Of a stretch of DNA of 64,000 nucleotides, positions 7,401-15,991 are shown in pieces (position 1 is the stretch's first letter; the number at the start of each line of letters is the position of its first letter). The DNA lies in contig CAUZFZ010000038.1 of assembly GCA_963579025.1 (NCBI GenBank), forward strand, positions 1 to 64,000, read 5' to 3'. The notes beneath the pieces were generated by a model that had not been told where the DNA came from, did not search any database, and saw only the letters and a program-made list of their open reading frames with translations. Origin of the DNA: CAUZFZ01 sp963579025. Its GTDB lineage: Bacteria; Planctomycetota; Planctomycetia; Planctomycetales; Planctomycetaceae. The translations under genes and the position numbers were made by a program.

Positions 7401-9114
7401 GTGCATAGAGCAGCAGTGCTGCCGCGGTATCGCCCTCGTCAAGAAAGTTCCTCGCGCGGGCTTCGTACACACGGGCGAGCTGGGACCGGGCATCCCGCTC
7501 AGCGATGCGTGCCCTGGTGGCTGATTCCCGTTCGCGGCCGGCCAGGTCCAGCGCCCGGGATTCCGCCTGGGTGGCTCGTGTGAGCAGGCCGGCTGCCACC
7601 GAACGTTCATGATCGGCCCAGAAGTACAGCCCGGTCATAACCGGAAGCCCGATCAGGAACACCGCTGCCAGCGTTCCGAGCAATCCCGCCAGAGCCGGCC
7701 GTCGTCGGCAGAATTTACCGGTGCGTTCCAGAAAGCCGGACTGTCGGGCGAGGATCGGTTCGCGATTCAGAAACCGACGCAGGTCGTCGGCCAGGTCTGC
7801 GGCCGTGGCGTATCGCTTCGAAGGTTCCTTCGCCAGACACTGCAGGCAAATGGTCTGGACATCGAGTGACAGGCGGGGTCGCAGTTGAGTTGGTGCGACG
7901 GGCTCGTCGTAGCGGACCATCAACAGCATATCCATGGCGTTGCGACCGAGGAATGGTGGTCTGCCGGTCAGCAGCTCGTAAAGCATGGCCCCGAGCGCAT
8001 AGACGTCGGCGGCCGGCCCCACATCCGAAACACGACCATCAGCCTGCTCGGGAGCCATGTAGCGTGGCGTCCCCAGCAGTTCTCCGGTCATCGTCTGTGA
8101 GTCGGTGCCAAACTGTTTCGCAAGTCCAAAGTCTGTGACTTTGACGACCGGCAGCGGTTTCTGTGTGGACTGAACGAGTGATGCCACGTTTTCCTCAACT
8201 GCTGAATCACCCGATGGAGCCGCAAGTGTTTCAGAGATCGGCGTGGGGTCCGGCCACGACTCGTCGCCACTGACAACGCCGGGATGCTCGTCGCTGACAG
8301 TCGCTGTTGGCGGATGGGAGTCCTCCAGCAGAATGTTTCCCGGTGTCAGATCGCGGTGAACAACATTGTGTTCGTGAGCGAAATGAATGGTCCGGGCAAT
8401 CGTCTCGATTAACTGAGCTGACCAGCGATCGGAGAATGACCGACCGACTGCAAACTCCGCCAGACTACATCCCCGCACCAGTTCCAGAGCCAGAAACGGC
8501 TGTCCGTCGAGTTCGCCGAAGTCGTGAATCTGTACGATTCCCGGATGCTTCAAACGTGCGACTGCTTCGGCTTCCGCCCGGAATCGCTGGGCATGTTTGG
8601 GATCATCGGCGGATGCACCAGCCATCATCTTCAAAGCGACCGATCGCTTCAGCTGACGATCATGGGCCTCATAAACAACGGCCATGCCGCCGCGTCCGAG
8701 TTCGCGCACGATCTCATATCGAGTCTCGGTCGAATTCGGAGATGCGAAAGGGCTGGATAAAGCTCTGCCGAATACGGCAGGCGAATCGACCTGTTTCGCT
8801 TCGTCCGTGGCCGACAAGCTGCTGACAGTTCTGACGCCAGCAATCCGAAACGCGTCTGCAATTGTGGTCTCGTATCCAGGAAAACGAGATGTGAATTCGT
8901 CAACTGATGGCGGCAGGCCATTTTCTGTCTGGGACTCCAGCTCCAGGACAAGCAGTTCCCGCAACAGAACTCTCAAGTCGACATCGGTGGATTCCGCAAG
9001 ATACTGCTCAATGCGGGGCTGCTGCCTGTTCCGCATCTCCGACTCAAAGCGACTGCAGATCGCGTCAAGAGCGTTGTCGCGCAATTGCGACGCAAATGGA
9101 ACATTCTGGCCCAT
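4408..9114 (-). CDS. Membrane Ser/Thr kinase with WD40 propellers
   Basis: A 1568-residue kinase. Residues about 15-60 form the helical pre-kinase module. The kinase domain runs from YEIVRELGRGGMA (133-145) through Lys162, HRD at 253-255, DFGLA from 328 and GTPRYMAPEQ at about 349. A transmembrane helix lies at about 474-500, a coiled-coil stretch at about 500-560, and WD40-type repeats fill about 640-1370. The tail (about 1440-1568) looks like a fascin or beta-trefoil-like fold (inference). The kinase should be cytosolic and the propellers outside the inner membrane. Odd points: the catalytic loop reads HRDLTPGN, with Thr257 instead of the usual Lys. About 50 low-complexity residues separate the catalytic loop from DFG. 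Residues about 1273-1297 are encoded by an inserted palindromic repeat. The start ATG at 9114 fits the domain start. Confidence 0.92.
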   Translation of the reverse strand: MGQNVPFASQLRDNALDAICSRFESEMRNRQQPRIEQYLAESTDVDLRVLLRELLVLELESQTENGLPPSVDEFTSRFPGYETTIADAFRIAGVRTVSSLSATDEAKQVDSPAVFGRALSSPFASPNSTETRYEIVRELGRGGMAVVYEAHDRQLKRSVALKMMAGASADDPKHAQRFRAEAEAVARLKHPGIVQIHDFGELDGQPFLALELVRGCSLAEFAVGRSFSDRWSAQLIETIARTIHFAHEHNVVHRDLTPGNILLEDSHPPTATVSDEHPGVVSGDESWPDPTPISETLAAPSGDSAVEENVASLVQSTQKPLPVVKVTDFGLAKQFGTDSQTMTGELLGTPRYMAPEQADGRVSDVGPAADVYALGAMLYELLTGRPPFLGRNAMDMLLMVRYDEPVAPTQLRPRLSLDVQTICLQCLAKEPSKRYATAADLADDLRRFLNREPILARQSGFLERTGKFCRRRPALAGLLGTLAAVFLIGLPVMTGLYFWADHERSVAAGLLTRATQAESRALDLAGRERESATRARIAERDARSQLARVYEARARNFLDEGDTAAALLLYAQAFEIDTTIAAETVKGEPSTLRDPSTGWSPVERLHRQRLGILLRQLPVPQSIWPATDELTGNAPLYRLAPHANHVVRVENRSQTSVIRLLDLESGEPVIREINSPARISGVWFSPQGRYLAATCDDQIVRLWNASDGKPARAIPHDDPVVDVSFDWHELLIATARKSGTARVWEAASGRSVSPPIIHDADGLNHLELSADGTRLLTWGSNEFRSDGDRVRTWDVSSGKQLVEVSHKKRMVSSAAFSPDGQRVVSGGLDGNVIIWEADTGETIAGPYKRVDRIASVQFSPDGRSTLETDWAYFATVRNSLSGEPRFPEQFYTARLSDGRFSPDGSLFAVAGYDATARLWRTQTGESVTPPLSHSGPLSRVEFSSDSRFLLTAGADQPTWIRDLATVLRPQTLHEGNAASDACFISRRILNGQTPAADDVPIEIPEAAAELFVATAGQDGLIRITPIGNSGFAARSFDAGAPVLRITASPDGDHLLTVDEHDRAIVWDITTGQQLAQFPALSARFNPDGRLLACTDKGAIRVYDWRAGTTRLSEKVRNVVNKPFDFAFDAGSRILVTGGIFAAAWDLATGKQLTEQSEGHSQNIKYVTVTPDGTLAASIDYDGLLRVWETATGALQYESADPNARMLHCSPDGRYLISGHRDGTMRIRDFRTGQPIGPVQKHGDVIYQMAQSATGETIATVSQSDTIAVWNIARRMGTPARPESPQHPDGRAGVPILPGSQQQTAATPQLLALLPTGGQLERVAVSPDGQSIVAVSASGAVSQWTLPPRWTGSQSELNRLLPVLTCSRVSRNLDMERLSANELLTHWNELHVRGFENEILQPDSRRFRPQQRITPPATPESSRLITNTVQPSDIIRLKTSRGYVSCTTEGRIILDESAEPGSRSTWRVVKLRTLDKTGRQYFELWNVVTGSPLAVGPEGQAILSDDAPHLWNAGGLLQEPKSYYLAANIPGGHGSIKDLGRQDSGSELIITPGLPIAEYALLVIQIVRP
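5226..5297. repeat. Palindromic repeat inside the kinase-WD40 gene
   Basis: Two perfect 25-bp inverted arms (5226-5250 and 5273-5297, beginning GTAGGATGGGCACTCCTG) flank a 22-bp loop. The same arm sequence is in the intergenic hairpin at 48333-48395. Here it is 72 bp long and in frame, adding about 25 residues (RRMGTPARPES and GRAGVPILPGS) between two WD40 blades. Confidence 0.9.
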
Positions 9115-9330
9115 GAATGCGGTGTCCCAGCGTGAAGCTCTCGGTCGCTTGTGCTCAGTGTCAGGCGTAATTCGTCAGAGTAGATCCAAACTGCAATTCT
9201 GTCTCCAGTTGCGGAGTGAATGCAAGTCGGCACCCGGGCGTCTGGATAGCGCGGACAGATGGCAAGCTCACTACCTCGCCTGCCAGTCCGCAGCGAGCGG
9301 AAGCAGGACAGCCCCGGTTACTACGTGGTG

Positions 9331-10128
9331 CTACTTCCACGACTTGAAGTGAGCAGCCAATCGCGCTGTCGGATCGCTGTCACTCTGGCGCAGCAGGACG
9401 CTCATCGGCTCGGGCGGCGCATGAGCTTCAATCGACTTGAGATATCGAGGCAGCAGGCGTGTGGCTGCCGGCGGACCGTGCAACAGAAAGTGTGTCCAGG
9501 CCCAGGAGTCGCGGTAACCGCGCTTCGTAACGGCTGAGAGCTGTCGCTTTTTTTCCAGTTGCTCCAGCGGGGAAAGTCGACCAAGAGGGAGGCGCGTCGA
9601 CAGTTTCACGCTGCGTTGATGCGGATTGCCCGAGGCTCGCTCGGAAGCTTGCACCTCGAAGTACTCGGCCAGTCCTTCGTCGAGCCAGAGTGGCAGGAAC
9701 GGCAACGTGGAATGAAGAACTGCATGGGTCACCTCATGCCGCAAGTCGGTCACGACACCGCTGTGAAGATACACGTACACGCGACCGACATCCTCGCCAT
9801 GAACAAAGGCGGCCCGTCGTCGAACCGCCTCAGGGGCTGACTTCGCCATACTGGTCTGATAGCTGCGTCGGTTCGCGAGCAAATGCACCAGAATCGGTTC
9901 CCGCGAACGCGTCAGTCCCAGCGTCGTAGCAACGTCGGCTTCGTGGTCTTCCAGCGACTCGACAAGCGACGCGACGTTCTGGAACCGGTCAATGCGGAAT
10001 TCGGCGCGTACGTGAAAGCGACCAACCTGCCGGTAATCGACCCAATCACCCTGAGCCATTGCCTCACGATCCACTGCGAGACCGGCGACCAGCAACAGGG
10101 AAATGATTATGCAGGCTTGCATGAACAA
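9331..10128 (-). CDS. Exported gluzincin metallopeptidase-like protein
   Basis: A 265-residue protein with an N-terminal hydrophobic signal (residues 4-20, cleavage near AMA-Q). It carries HEVTH at 131-135 and WLDEGLAEYFE at 148-158, the zinc-binding HExxH plus downstream Glu arrangement of gluzincin peptidases (peptidase MA-like or DUF1570 group). The metal-binding and catalytic residues are intact. The C-terminal third is helical. It lies upstream of and on the same strand as the kinase gene (216 bp apart) and 56 bp after the small lipoprotein gene. It is probably periplasmic; the substrate is unknown. The adjacent ATG at 10122 (MQA) is an alternative start. Confidence 0.8.
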   Translation of the reverse strand: MFMQACIIISLLLVAGLAVDREAMAQGDWVDYRQVGRFHVRAEFRIDRFQNVASLVESLEDHEADVATTLGLTRSREPILVHLLANRRSYQTSMAKSAPEAVRRRAAFVHGEDVGRVYVYLHSGVVTDLRHEVTHAVLHSTLPFLPLWLDEGLAEYFEVQASERASGNPHQRSVKLSTRLPLGRLSPLEQLEKKRQLSAVTKRGYRDSWAWTHFLLHGPPAATRLLPRYLKSIEAHAPPEPMSVLLRQSDSDPTARLAAHFKSWK

Positions 10129-10184
10129 TTACGGACTCGCACGTGATCACTCAGTACGTCTCTACCGTACTCGCCTGCCACTGG

Positions 10185-10403
10185 TTAAATCACACCGCCA
10201 TGTGTGCGGTACGGAGTGGCCAGGTCCGGGAGTTCAAGCCCCCAGGCGCGTTCCCAGATTCCGTTGATGTGCCGAAAGCTCTCAGAGACATAGATGAGCT
10301 GTCTTGTGCGCACGTCGTCGGAAGACGAGTAGATTGGCAAGACACACCCGATCTGTACGAGACAGACGACTGCCAAGGCGGTGCGTAAGACGAACTTCCG
10401 CAT
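10185..10403 (-). CDS. Small lipoprotein
   Basis: A 72-aa protein with a signal peptide ending in the lipobox-like VQIGC (Cys20), so probably membrane-anchored. The mature part is conserved-looking, with blocks TRQLIYVSESFRHI, WERAWGLELPD and a C-terminal TPYRTHGGVI. I associate this ending with small planctomycete lipoproteins of unknown function. The frame is open far upstream, but that part overlaps the HU-like gene on the same strand and is not convincing. The ATG at 10403 follows a purine-rich AGGAG (GAGGAGTCTC). Confidence 0.7.
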   Translation of the reverse strand: MRKFVLRTALAVVCLVQIGCVLPIYSSSDDVRTRQLIYVSESFRHINGIWERAWGLELPDLATPYRTHGGVI

Positions 10404-10476
10404 GAGACTCCTCCATGAGCGGGCGAAAGATTCAGATTGTCGGGGGGGGAAACTGCGTCGACTCACCAACCAACGG

Positions 10477-10977
10477 TTAGTCGAGTGTTGCTCCGGAACC
10501 GGATTGAGGGGCGCTGTTGCCCGAGGCAGGCGGAACGACTTCTGACGCAGTTGACGGAAATGTCTGATGTGAATTGACTTGTGGCGGAACGACCGGTGCA
10601 GCTTGAGGCGTTGATTGAGGTTCCGACAGGGAGGCCTGCCGTGACGCTGCGGCCTCGGCTGCGCGTTGAGCAGCCAAAGCCTTAGCACGTTCGGCCTCTT
10701 CAAGCTGCCGGACGCGTTCCTCCATGTGTTTACCGGGCTTAAACGTGACGACGAATTTCTCGGGAACGTCGACGCGCGTGCCAGTTCTCGGGTTGCGCGC
10801 CTTTCGCGCCGCCCGTTTCTTGACCTCGAAGACACCAAAATTGCGCAACTCGATGCGTCGTTCACGCACGAGCGTGTCAATGATGGCGTCAAATGTCTGT
10901 TGAACGATTTCTTTCGTCTTCAGTTGGGTCATCCCAATCTGGTCAGAAATCGCTTTGACGATATCTTTTTTCGTCAC
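10477..10977 (-). CDS. HU/IHF-family DNA-binding protein with long tail
   Basis: A 166-aa protein. Residues about 1-95 form an HU/IHF domain: TKKDIVKAISDQIG at the start, IELRNFGVFEVKKR in the beta-arm base, ARNPRTGTRV for the arm tip and VVTFKPGK after it. The DNA-intercalating Pro lies in the RNPRTG motif. Residues about 100-166 form an Ala/Gln/Pro/Ser-rich tail that starts with a short charged helix; tails like this occur in planctomycete HU paralogues. The frame opens at 11052, but the domain begins at GTG 10977, preceded by GGTGGAG. It would act as a nucleoid protein. Downstream comes the small lipoprotein gene (73 bp), upstream rsgA (278 bp). Confidence 0.88.
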   Translation of the reverse strand: MTKKDIVKAISDQIGMTQLKTKEIVQQTFDAIIDTLVRERRIELRNFGVFEVKKRAARKARNPRTGTRVDVPEKFVVTFKPGKHMEERVRQLEEAERAKALAAQRAAEAAASRQASLSEPQSTPQAAPVVPPQVNSHQTFPSTASEVVPPASGNSAPQSGSGATLD

Positions 10978-11255
10978 AACTGAGTCTCCACCCAGTGGTG
11001 CCGAGAGGGCACACAATCCGATCCAGTCACAAGACGGAACAGTAAACGGCATTTGGACTTACTGTCAAGCCGAGTGGCCAGTCGGATACCGCCCCGAGCA
11101 TTCTCGGAGGCATCGTAGCTACCCGCTTTCAGTCATCGGCTATCCACGGTCCGTACAATTAGCAGAATCGGAAAAACCGTCGCCAATATCCTGTTTTGAC
11201 ACTGGTCGCGCCGATCGATTCGCGGCCGGTGTGTGGCCGACCCGCGGAACCCGAG

Positions 11256-12419
11256 TCAGTAAATTTCAACTTCCTGGCCCGACATGATCCGAAGGTAGCT
11301 CTCGTAACGGGACACTGAGATCATTCCCGTGCCCACGGCGTGTTTAACTCGGCACCCGGTTTCATGCGTATGTGAACAATCTGGAAAGTGACAGAACGCG
11401 ACAAACGGATGAAACTCGACGAAAAAGCCCTCGACTTCTTCGGGAATCACGTCCCACAGTTCCAACTGACGGATGCCCGGTGTGTCGACGACCCAACCAC
11501 CAAACTCAAGTGGCAGCAGGCGAGCCCGTCGCGTCGTGTGACGCCCCTTGCTGGACCCATCGCTGACCTGGTTCGTCTGCAGTGCCAGGTCCGGTTGAAT
11601 CGCATTAAGCAGGGACGATTTGCCCACACCACTTTGTCCTGTGAACACAGTCTGCCGTCCCTGCAGCATTTGCTTCAGACAGGCAAGGCCAGCACCCGTT
11701 GCCGCGCTCGTCAGGACGGTCGGGTATCCGAGCCGACCGTACAGGCCAAGGATCGGTTGAATGCCGGCCCGATCGACGAGGTCGGATTTGTTGATACACA
11801 CGATGGCTGTGCTATCGCCCTTGCAGGCACTGATGATGAAGCGGTCGATCAGACTTGGCTTCAGCGGCGGTTCCGATGCGGAAGCCACGATGACGATCTG
11901 CTCGACGTTCGACACGATAATGTGCTCATGCCGACGGCTGCCGCGGGAAAGCGTGCACCGTCGAGGCTCAACACGTTCAATGACTCCGGATTGACTGTCC
12001 AGAACCCGGAACAGCACCCAATCTCCCGCAACGACGGCGTTGCGGGTATCTCGTGACATCGTCCGTACGACCCGGCGGACCGTGCATTCGAACATTCGCC
12101 CGTCGCTGCCCTGGACGATCGAATTCAGACCGGTTGAACTCAGCACGCGGCCGCGGTCACAGTGCGACTCGTCAATCTGACGCAGAAACTCATTCGAATC
12201 GTCTGTGTTGCCATCGACGATGACAGTGCGATTTCGAGTCAGCTCCCCTTTGCCGCTCAATCGCTCGGCTGCCGGCAGGTCTTCAATGCGAATTGACTCC
12301 GCATCGCCGTCGCTGGCTCGATCGACCTCACGTGTCAGATCGACCTGCCGCTTGCGTTTCTCGCGGTTCTTGCGGAACGCCACCCGCTGTTTCTGCTTGT
12401 TTTTCTTCCCCTTGGCCAT
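11256..12419 (-). CDS. rsgA: Ribosome small subunit-dependent GTPase A
   Basis: A 387-aa circularly permuted GTPase that acts in maturation of the 30S subunit. In order: a Lys/Arg-rich N-terminus (MAKGKKNKQKQRVAFRKN), an OB-fold region (about 90-170), the G4 motif NKSD at about 210, the G1 P-loop GQSGVGKSS at about 260, the G3 DTPG at about 313 and a C-terminal zinc motif (CHFPDCSHTHETGC, about 350-365). This G4-G1-G3 order is diagnostic. The start is placed at ATG 12419 rather than the upstream ATG of the frame (12476), because the basic N-terminus begins there. The basic extension is longer than in E. coli RsgA. Confidence 0.95.
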   Translation of the reverse strand: MAKGKKNKQKQRVAFRKNREKRKRQVDLTREVDRASDGDAESIRIEDLPAAERLSGKGELTRNRTVIVDGNTDDSNEFLRQIDESHCDRGRVLSSTGLNSIVQGSDGRMFECTVRRVVRTMSRDTRNAVVAGDWVLFRVLDSQSGVIERVEPRRCTLSRGSRRHEHIIVSNVEQIVIVASASEPPLKPSLIDRFIISACKGDSTAIVCINKSDLVDRAGIQPILGLYGRLGYPTVLTSAATGAGLACLKQMLQGRQTVFTGQSGVGKSSLLNAIQPDLALQTNQVSDGSSKGRHTTRRARLLPLEFGGWVVDTPGIRQLELWDVIPEEVEGFFVEFHPFVAFCHFPDCSHTHETGCRVKHAVGTGMISVSRYESYLRIMSGQEVEIY

Positions 12420-12763
12420 TGCCTGTCCCGTCGCTGTGCGTTGTCGAAGATGCCTGAATTGGGCGTTCCGACACAACTTAGCAGCAAAGAATTCGAGCGG
12501 TGTCTGGCACGCGACCCGGATGCAGGTTCGGCTACGTGCATCCGAACGTCAATGTGGTGCTTCTGGCGTTTGGCGATCCAGGTATGGCGGGCAAGATGCC
12601 AGCTTTCGGGTGAATCGGATAAATTGGAAGAATCTACCTATTTCGCCTATTCACAATTGTATGCGCAGACTGCACAATCTATGCAGAACATTCGGGCGCA
12701 TGAATGAACATGTCGCTCAGACATTTGGTCACCTTTGAGCATCCACTGAGAAAGGAAATGCCC
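12420..12763. other. Divergent intergenic region
   Basis: This 344-bp region separates rsgA (minus) from the YTV-type protein gene (plus). It becomes AT-rich from about 12620 onward (TTCGCCTATTCACAATTGT), which is where a promoter for the downstream gene would be expected. A small inverted repeat, GGATGCA...TGCATCC, lies near 12525-12545. Nothing coding is convincing. Confidence 0.5.
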
Positions 12764-14143
12764 ATGAGAATCCCTGTTGCTGCATTTGCACTCCTGCTGG
12801 CAGCCACATTACAGAGCCAAGCCTGTGATAAGTGTCACTCACGTGCACACACATGCGCTCCATGTCCACAGCCAGCCTGCGAATGGCGGGAAGTCGAACG
12901 GACCGTTCTGGTCCCCGAATGGACCACAGAGAAGCGCAAAGTTGAGCACATCGAGTACAAGCGGGAAACCAGCGAACGTAAGGTAACGGTCAATGAGTGG
13001 GTCCAGAAGAACGAGCAAGTGACCCGCGAAGTGACGACATGGGAAAAGCATGAGAAGTCCCGCAAAGAGAAATACACGGTCCACAAGCCGGTCTGGAAAG
13101 ACGTGACCGACACCTGGGTCGTGAAAGTTCCGCATTGGGAAACGCGTAAGGGCACCCGCATGGTCAAGAAGCCCGTGTGGAAGGACACCAAAGAGTCCTA
13201 CGTGGTCCTGGTGCCGTCGACGGAAACTCACAAGGAGAAGGTCACCGTCTGGCGATCAGTGCCGGTCGAGAAGTCGTACACCGTTTGCGAAGATCATGGC
13301 CACTGGGAAGAACACAAAGTTCCCGTGTGTGCCCCCGCTCCCTGCCGCACGGCTTGCGGCGTCTGCAATGCGTGCAATCCCTGCCCGCAGGCATTCTGCG
13401 TCCAGCGAGTCTGGGTGCCGAAAATCGTTCAGCGAGAAGCCAAATGCACGGTTCACGAATGCAAAGCGTTTGAAGAAACCCGTGAAGTTGAAGTCGTGGT
13501 CTGCAAGGAAGAAAAGCACACACGGACCGTGAAGGTCTGCGAATGGAAGGAAGAGAAGGAATCGTACGAGTACAAAGAATGTGTGATGAAGGAAGAAAAG
13601 CGGTCCTGCAAACGCAAAGTCTGCGAGATGGTTGCCGAACAAGCGGAACGAACCGTCACGTGGTTTGAATGCGTTCCGAAGAAGAAGAAGGTCACCGAGA
13701 CCGTTTGCCGATGGGAATGCGTCCCGGTGAAAAGAACGGTCAAAGAGACTGTCTGCGTCCCGGTCACGGTGACAAAAATGGTCGACGTGCCGGTCTGCCG
13801 CATGGTCGAAAAGAAGGTCAAAGAGAAAGTGGCCGTACCGCACTGTGCCCCGGCCTGTGCTCCGGCGGCGTCATGCTCGACGCCGTGCTACGCACCTTCT
13901 AACAGTTGCTCGGCGGGTGGATTGCTGGAAGCGTTGCTCTCCCCGCTGTCGCTGAGTGGCAGGCACGGGCGATCCTGCTCCTGCAACCACCATGATCACG
14001 GCCACCACCATGATCACGGTTCACACGACCATGACCACACGTCCTTGCCGATTATCGGTGGCTCATTCCTGGCCGCTGACGACGACCAGGAGCCGTTCTA
14101 CCTGCCCGGCGAAAGAGCATTGCTCACGCTGCTGTTCGACTAA
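12764..14143 (+). CDS. Cys-rich YTV-type cell wall/surface protein
   Basis: A 459-aa secreted protein with a signal peptide (MRIPVAAFALLLAATLQSQA). The body is a chain of short beta-type repeats rich in Lys, Glu, Val and Trp, such as YTVHKPVWKDV, WVVKVPHWETRKGT, MVKKPVWKDTKESY and TVKETVCVPVTV. Many Cys are spaced in CxxC-like pairs, and there is a CPACR/CNACNPCP block mid-protein. This fits the planctomycete YTV proteins, which have been proposed as parts of the proteinaceous wall. The C-terminus holds a His/Asp cluster (about 415-435, NHHDHGHHHDHG) that may bind metal. ATG 12764 is favoured over ATG 12758 and 12704 because AAAGGA lies seven bases upstream. A terminator follows at 14188. Confidence 0.85.
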   Translation: MRIPVAAFALLLAATLQSQACDKCHSRAHTCAPCPQPACEWREVERTVLVPEWTTEKRKVEHIEYKRETSERKVTVNEWVQKNEQVTREVTTWEKHEKSRKEKYTVHKPVWKDVTDTWVVKVPHWETRKGTRMVKKPVWKDTKESYVVLVPSTETHKEKVTVWRSVPVEKSYTVCEDHGHWEEHKVPVCAPAPCRTACGVCNACNPCPQAFCVQRVWVPKIVQREAKCTVHECKAFEETREVEVVVCKEEKHTRTVKVCEWKEEKESYEYKECVMKEEKRSCKRKVCEMVAEQAERTVTWFECVPKKKKVTETVCRWECVPVKRTVKETVCVPVTVTKMVDVPVCRMVEKKVKEKVAVPHCAPACAPAASCSTPCYAPSNSCSAGGLLEALLSPLSLSGRHGRSCSCNHHDHGHHHDHGSHDHDHTSLPIIGGSFLAADDDQEPFYLPGERALLTLLFD

Positions 14144-14187
14144 GTCTGGCACATTGAACGCTTCATTTGAGTATTGGCTGATCTCCG

Positions 14188-14225
14188 CCGACCCGCGATT
14201 TTCTCAATCACGGGCCGGTTTTTGT
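14188..14225 (+). terminator. Probable intrinsic terminator
   Basis: The inverted repeat CCCGCGATT/AATCACGGG (14192-14200 and 14206-14214) has one mismatch and a five-base loop. GGCCGG and a run of five T follow (14219-14223). It lies 45 bp after the stop of the YTV-type gene. Confidence 0.6.
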
Positions 14226-14377
14226 TTGCGCATTTCGGCGATGTCTATCCAGCGGACAGGTACCGAAAATGATCGGATTGCATAACCTCGTTAAAGCTAC
14301 TAGCGTTGAAGGATTGGAGGAATCATGCGGATTTTGTGGTCCGCTGCAGCTCACACACACTTTTGCGTGGTCAGATC

Positions 14378-15463
14378 ATGGATGCCGAAAGCCAGGCCGA
14401 ACCGGCTAACGAGAGTCAGCCAAAACTCGAGCTGACTGGATCACGTCAACTCACGTCGTGGATGGCAGAACAGAATGTCAGTCTGGGTTTCACGACCTAT
14501 CAGACGGGCAAGATGTTCCTCATTGGGCTCAAGCCTGATGGGCGCCTGTCTGTCTTCGAGCGGACATTCAACCGCTGCATGGGAATGTGCACGGCGAACG
14601 AAGGTCAGACGTTGTGGATGAGCTCGCTATATCAACTGTGGCGGTTCGAGAATGTGCTCGATGCGGGCCAGGTGGCCGACGGTTACGACCGGCTTTACGT
14701 TCCGCAGCTTGGTTACACAACCGGAGACATCGACGTCCACGACGTGGCGGTTGACGCCAACGACCGTGTGTTGTTCATCACCACTCTGTTCGGCAGTCTG
14801 GCCACAGTCAGCGAGACGCACAGTTTTTCGCCGATTTGGAATCCACCGTTTCTCAGTCGCCTGGCGGCCGAGGACCGTTGTCACATGAACGGCCTGGCAT
14901 TGAAGGATGGCCGACCGAAGTACGTCACAACGGTCAGTCAGTCAGATGTGGCCGACGGTTGGCGGGACCGACGCCACGACGGCGGTGTGGTTGTCGATAT
15001 CGAATCGAACGACATCGTTGCGGACGGACTGTCGATGCCACATTCGCCTCGCTGGTATCGGGATCAGTTGTGGCTGCTGGATTCCGGAAATGGCAAGTTC
15101 GGTCGAGTTGATCTGGATGCAGGGAAATTCGAGCCATTGGCCTTCTGTCCGGGCTATCTGCGCGGGCTGGCATTCACCACGGACTTTGCGGTTGCTGGAC
15201 TTTCCCGGCCCAGACACAACAAGACGTTTTCCGGGCTACCGCTGGACGACGAGCTGGTCGCCCATGATGCCGAACCGCGCTGCGGCCTGCAGGTGATCGA
15301 CCTGCGAACGGGCGACGTGGTCCATTGGCTGCGGATTGAAGGAATTGTCGAGGAACTGTACGACGTCGTCGTGCTGCCGAACGTCGTACGACCAATGATG
15401 CTCGGTTTCCGGAGCGATGAGATCCGCCGCACCTTGTCGGTCGGCCCCGACGCGGAGTTGTAG
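14378..15463 (+). CDS. TIGR03032-family protein
   Basis: A 361-aa protein predicted to form a beta-propeller-like fold, with repeated blocks such as GKMFLIGLKPDGRLSVFE, TLWMSSLYQLWRF, GDIDVHDVAVDAND and PHSPRWYRDQLWLLDSGNG. These match the TIGR03032/DUF4915 family of uncharacterised proteins. No signal peptide is obvious, so it is probably cytosolic. ATG 14378 (MDAESQAEP) is favoured; an in-frame TTG at 14306 would add 24 residues of unlikely composition. It stands alone, between the YTV-type gene and the giant surface protein gene. A role in polysaccharide metabolism or in sensing would be only a guess. Confidence 0.8.
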   Translation: MDAESQAEPANESQPKLELTGSRQLTSWMAEQNVSLGFTTYQTGKMFLIGLKPDGRLSVFERTFNRCMGMCTANEGQTLWMSSLYQLWRFENVLDAGQVADGYDRLYVPQLGYTTGDIDVHDVAVDANDRVLFITTLFGSLATVSETHSFSPIWNPPFLSRLAAEDRCHMNGLALKDGRPKYVTTVSQSDVADGWRDRRHDGGVVVDIESNDIVADGLSMPHSPRWYRDQLWLLDSGNGKFGRVDLDAGKFEPLAFCPGYLRGLAFTTDFAVAGLSRPRHNKTFSGLPLDDELVAHDAEPRCGLQVIDLRTGDVVHWLRIEGIVEELYDVVVLPNVVRPMMLGFRSDEIRRTLSVGPDAEL

Positions 15464-15991
15464 GGCGGGGGCACAGTCTCCTGCCCCTGGCCGCGCCGTC
15501 AAGGACCGCACATCCGGCTGGATGTCGCGCGTCGTTGACGCAGCGCCCGTCAGTGACGACTCGCAATTCTTCGAGCAGTTCTGCGCCAGCAAGATTCTGC
15601 TGTCCGCGGCGGTACTCGCCCGCCTGCGGCAGGTCCACGTCCTGCTGACCGCCACGAATTGGATGAGTCATCGGCCGACCGGTTGCAGATCGGACAACGG
15701 ACCACGAATTCTCGTCCATGAATATGAACATTCGGACACAGCGAAGCCGGGGAGTGCCGTATCCGTGATTTGGCCCAGTCGTCCAGTCAGTGGGAACTCT
15801 GTGGCTGGACCACCACTCTAAACTGACTTTGCTCCACAACTGAACAATCGCCGACTCCGGGTTGCGAATTTCAGGGGCATCCGTCGGGAACCCGGCTGAC
15901 GACTGTACCCCACTCGGGCAAACTCTCTGGTCCATATACATCCGGATTTCAGCCCACCCTCCAGATCTCAGATCGTCGGGAGACTCTCACG
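15464..15991. other. Intergenic region before the giant surface-protein gene
   Basis: This 528-bp stretch has no convincing gene on either strand; its open frames are low-complexity shadows. A 5' regulatory region for the giant gene is expected in the last 100 bp, but no clear promoter or Shine-Dalgarno sequence is visible. Confidence 0.45.

Noticed and set aside
10185..10892. Long minus-strand frame (235 aa) overlapping the HU-like gene
   Set aside because: Only its last 72 residues look real (lipoprotein); the upstream part is Arg/Ser-rich and overlaps a clear HU domain in another frame.
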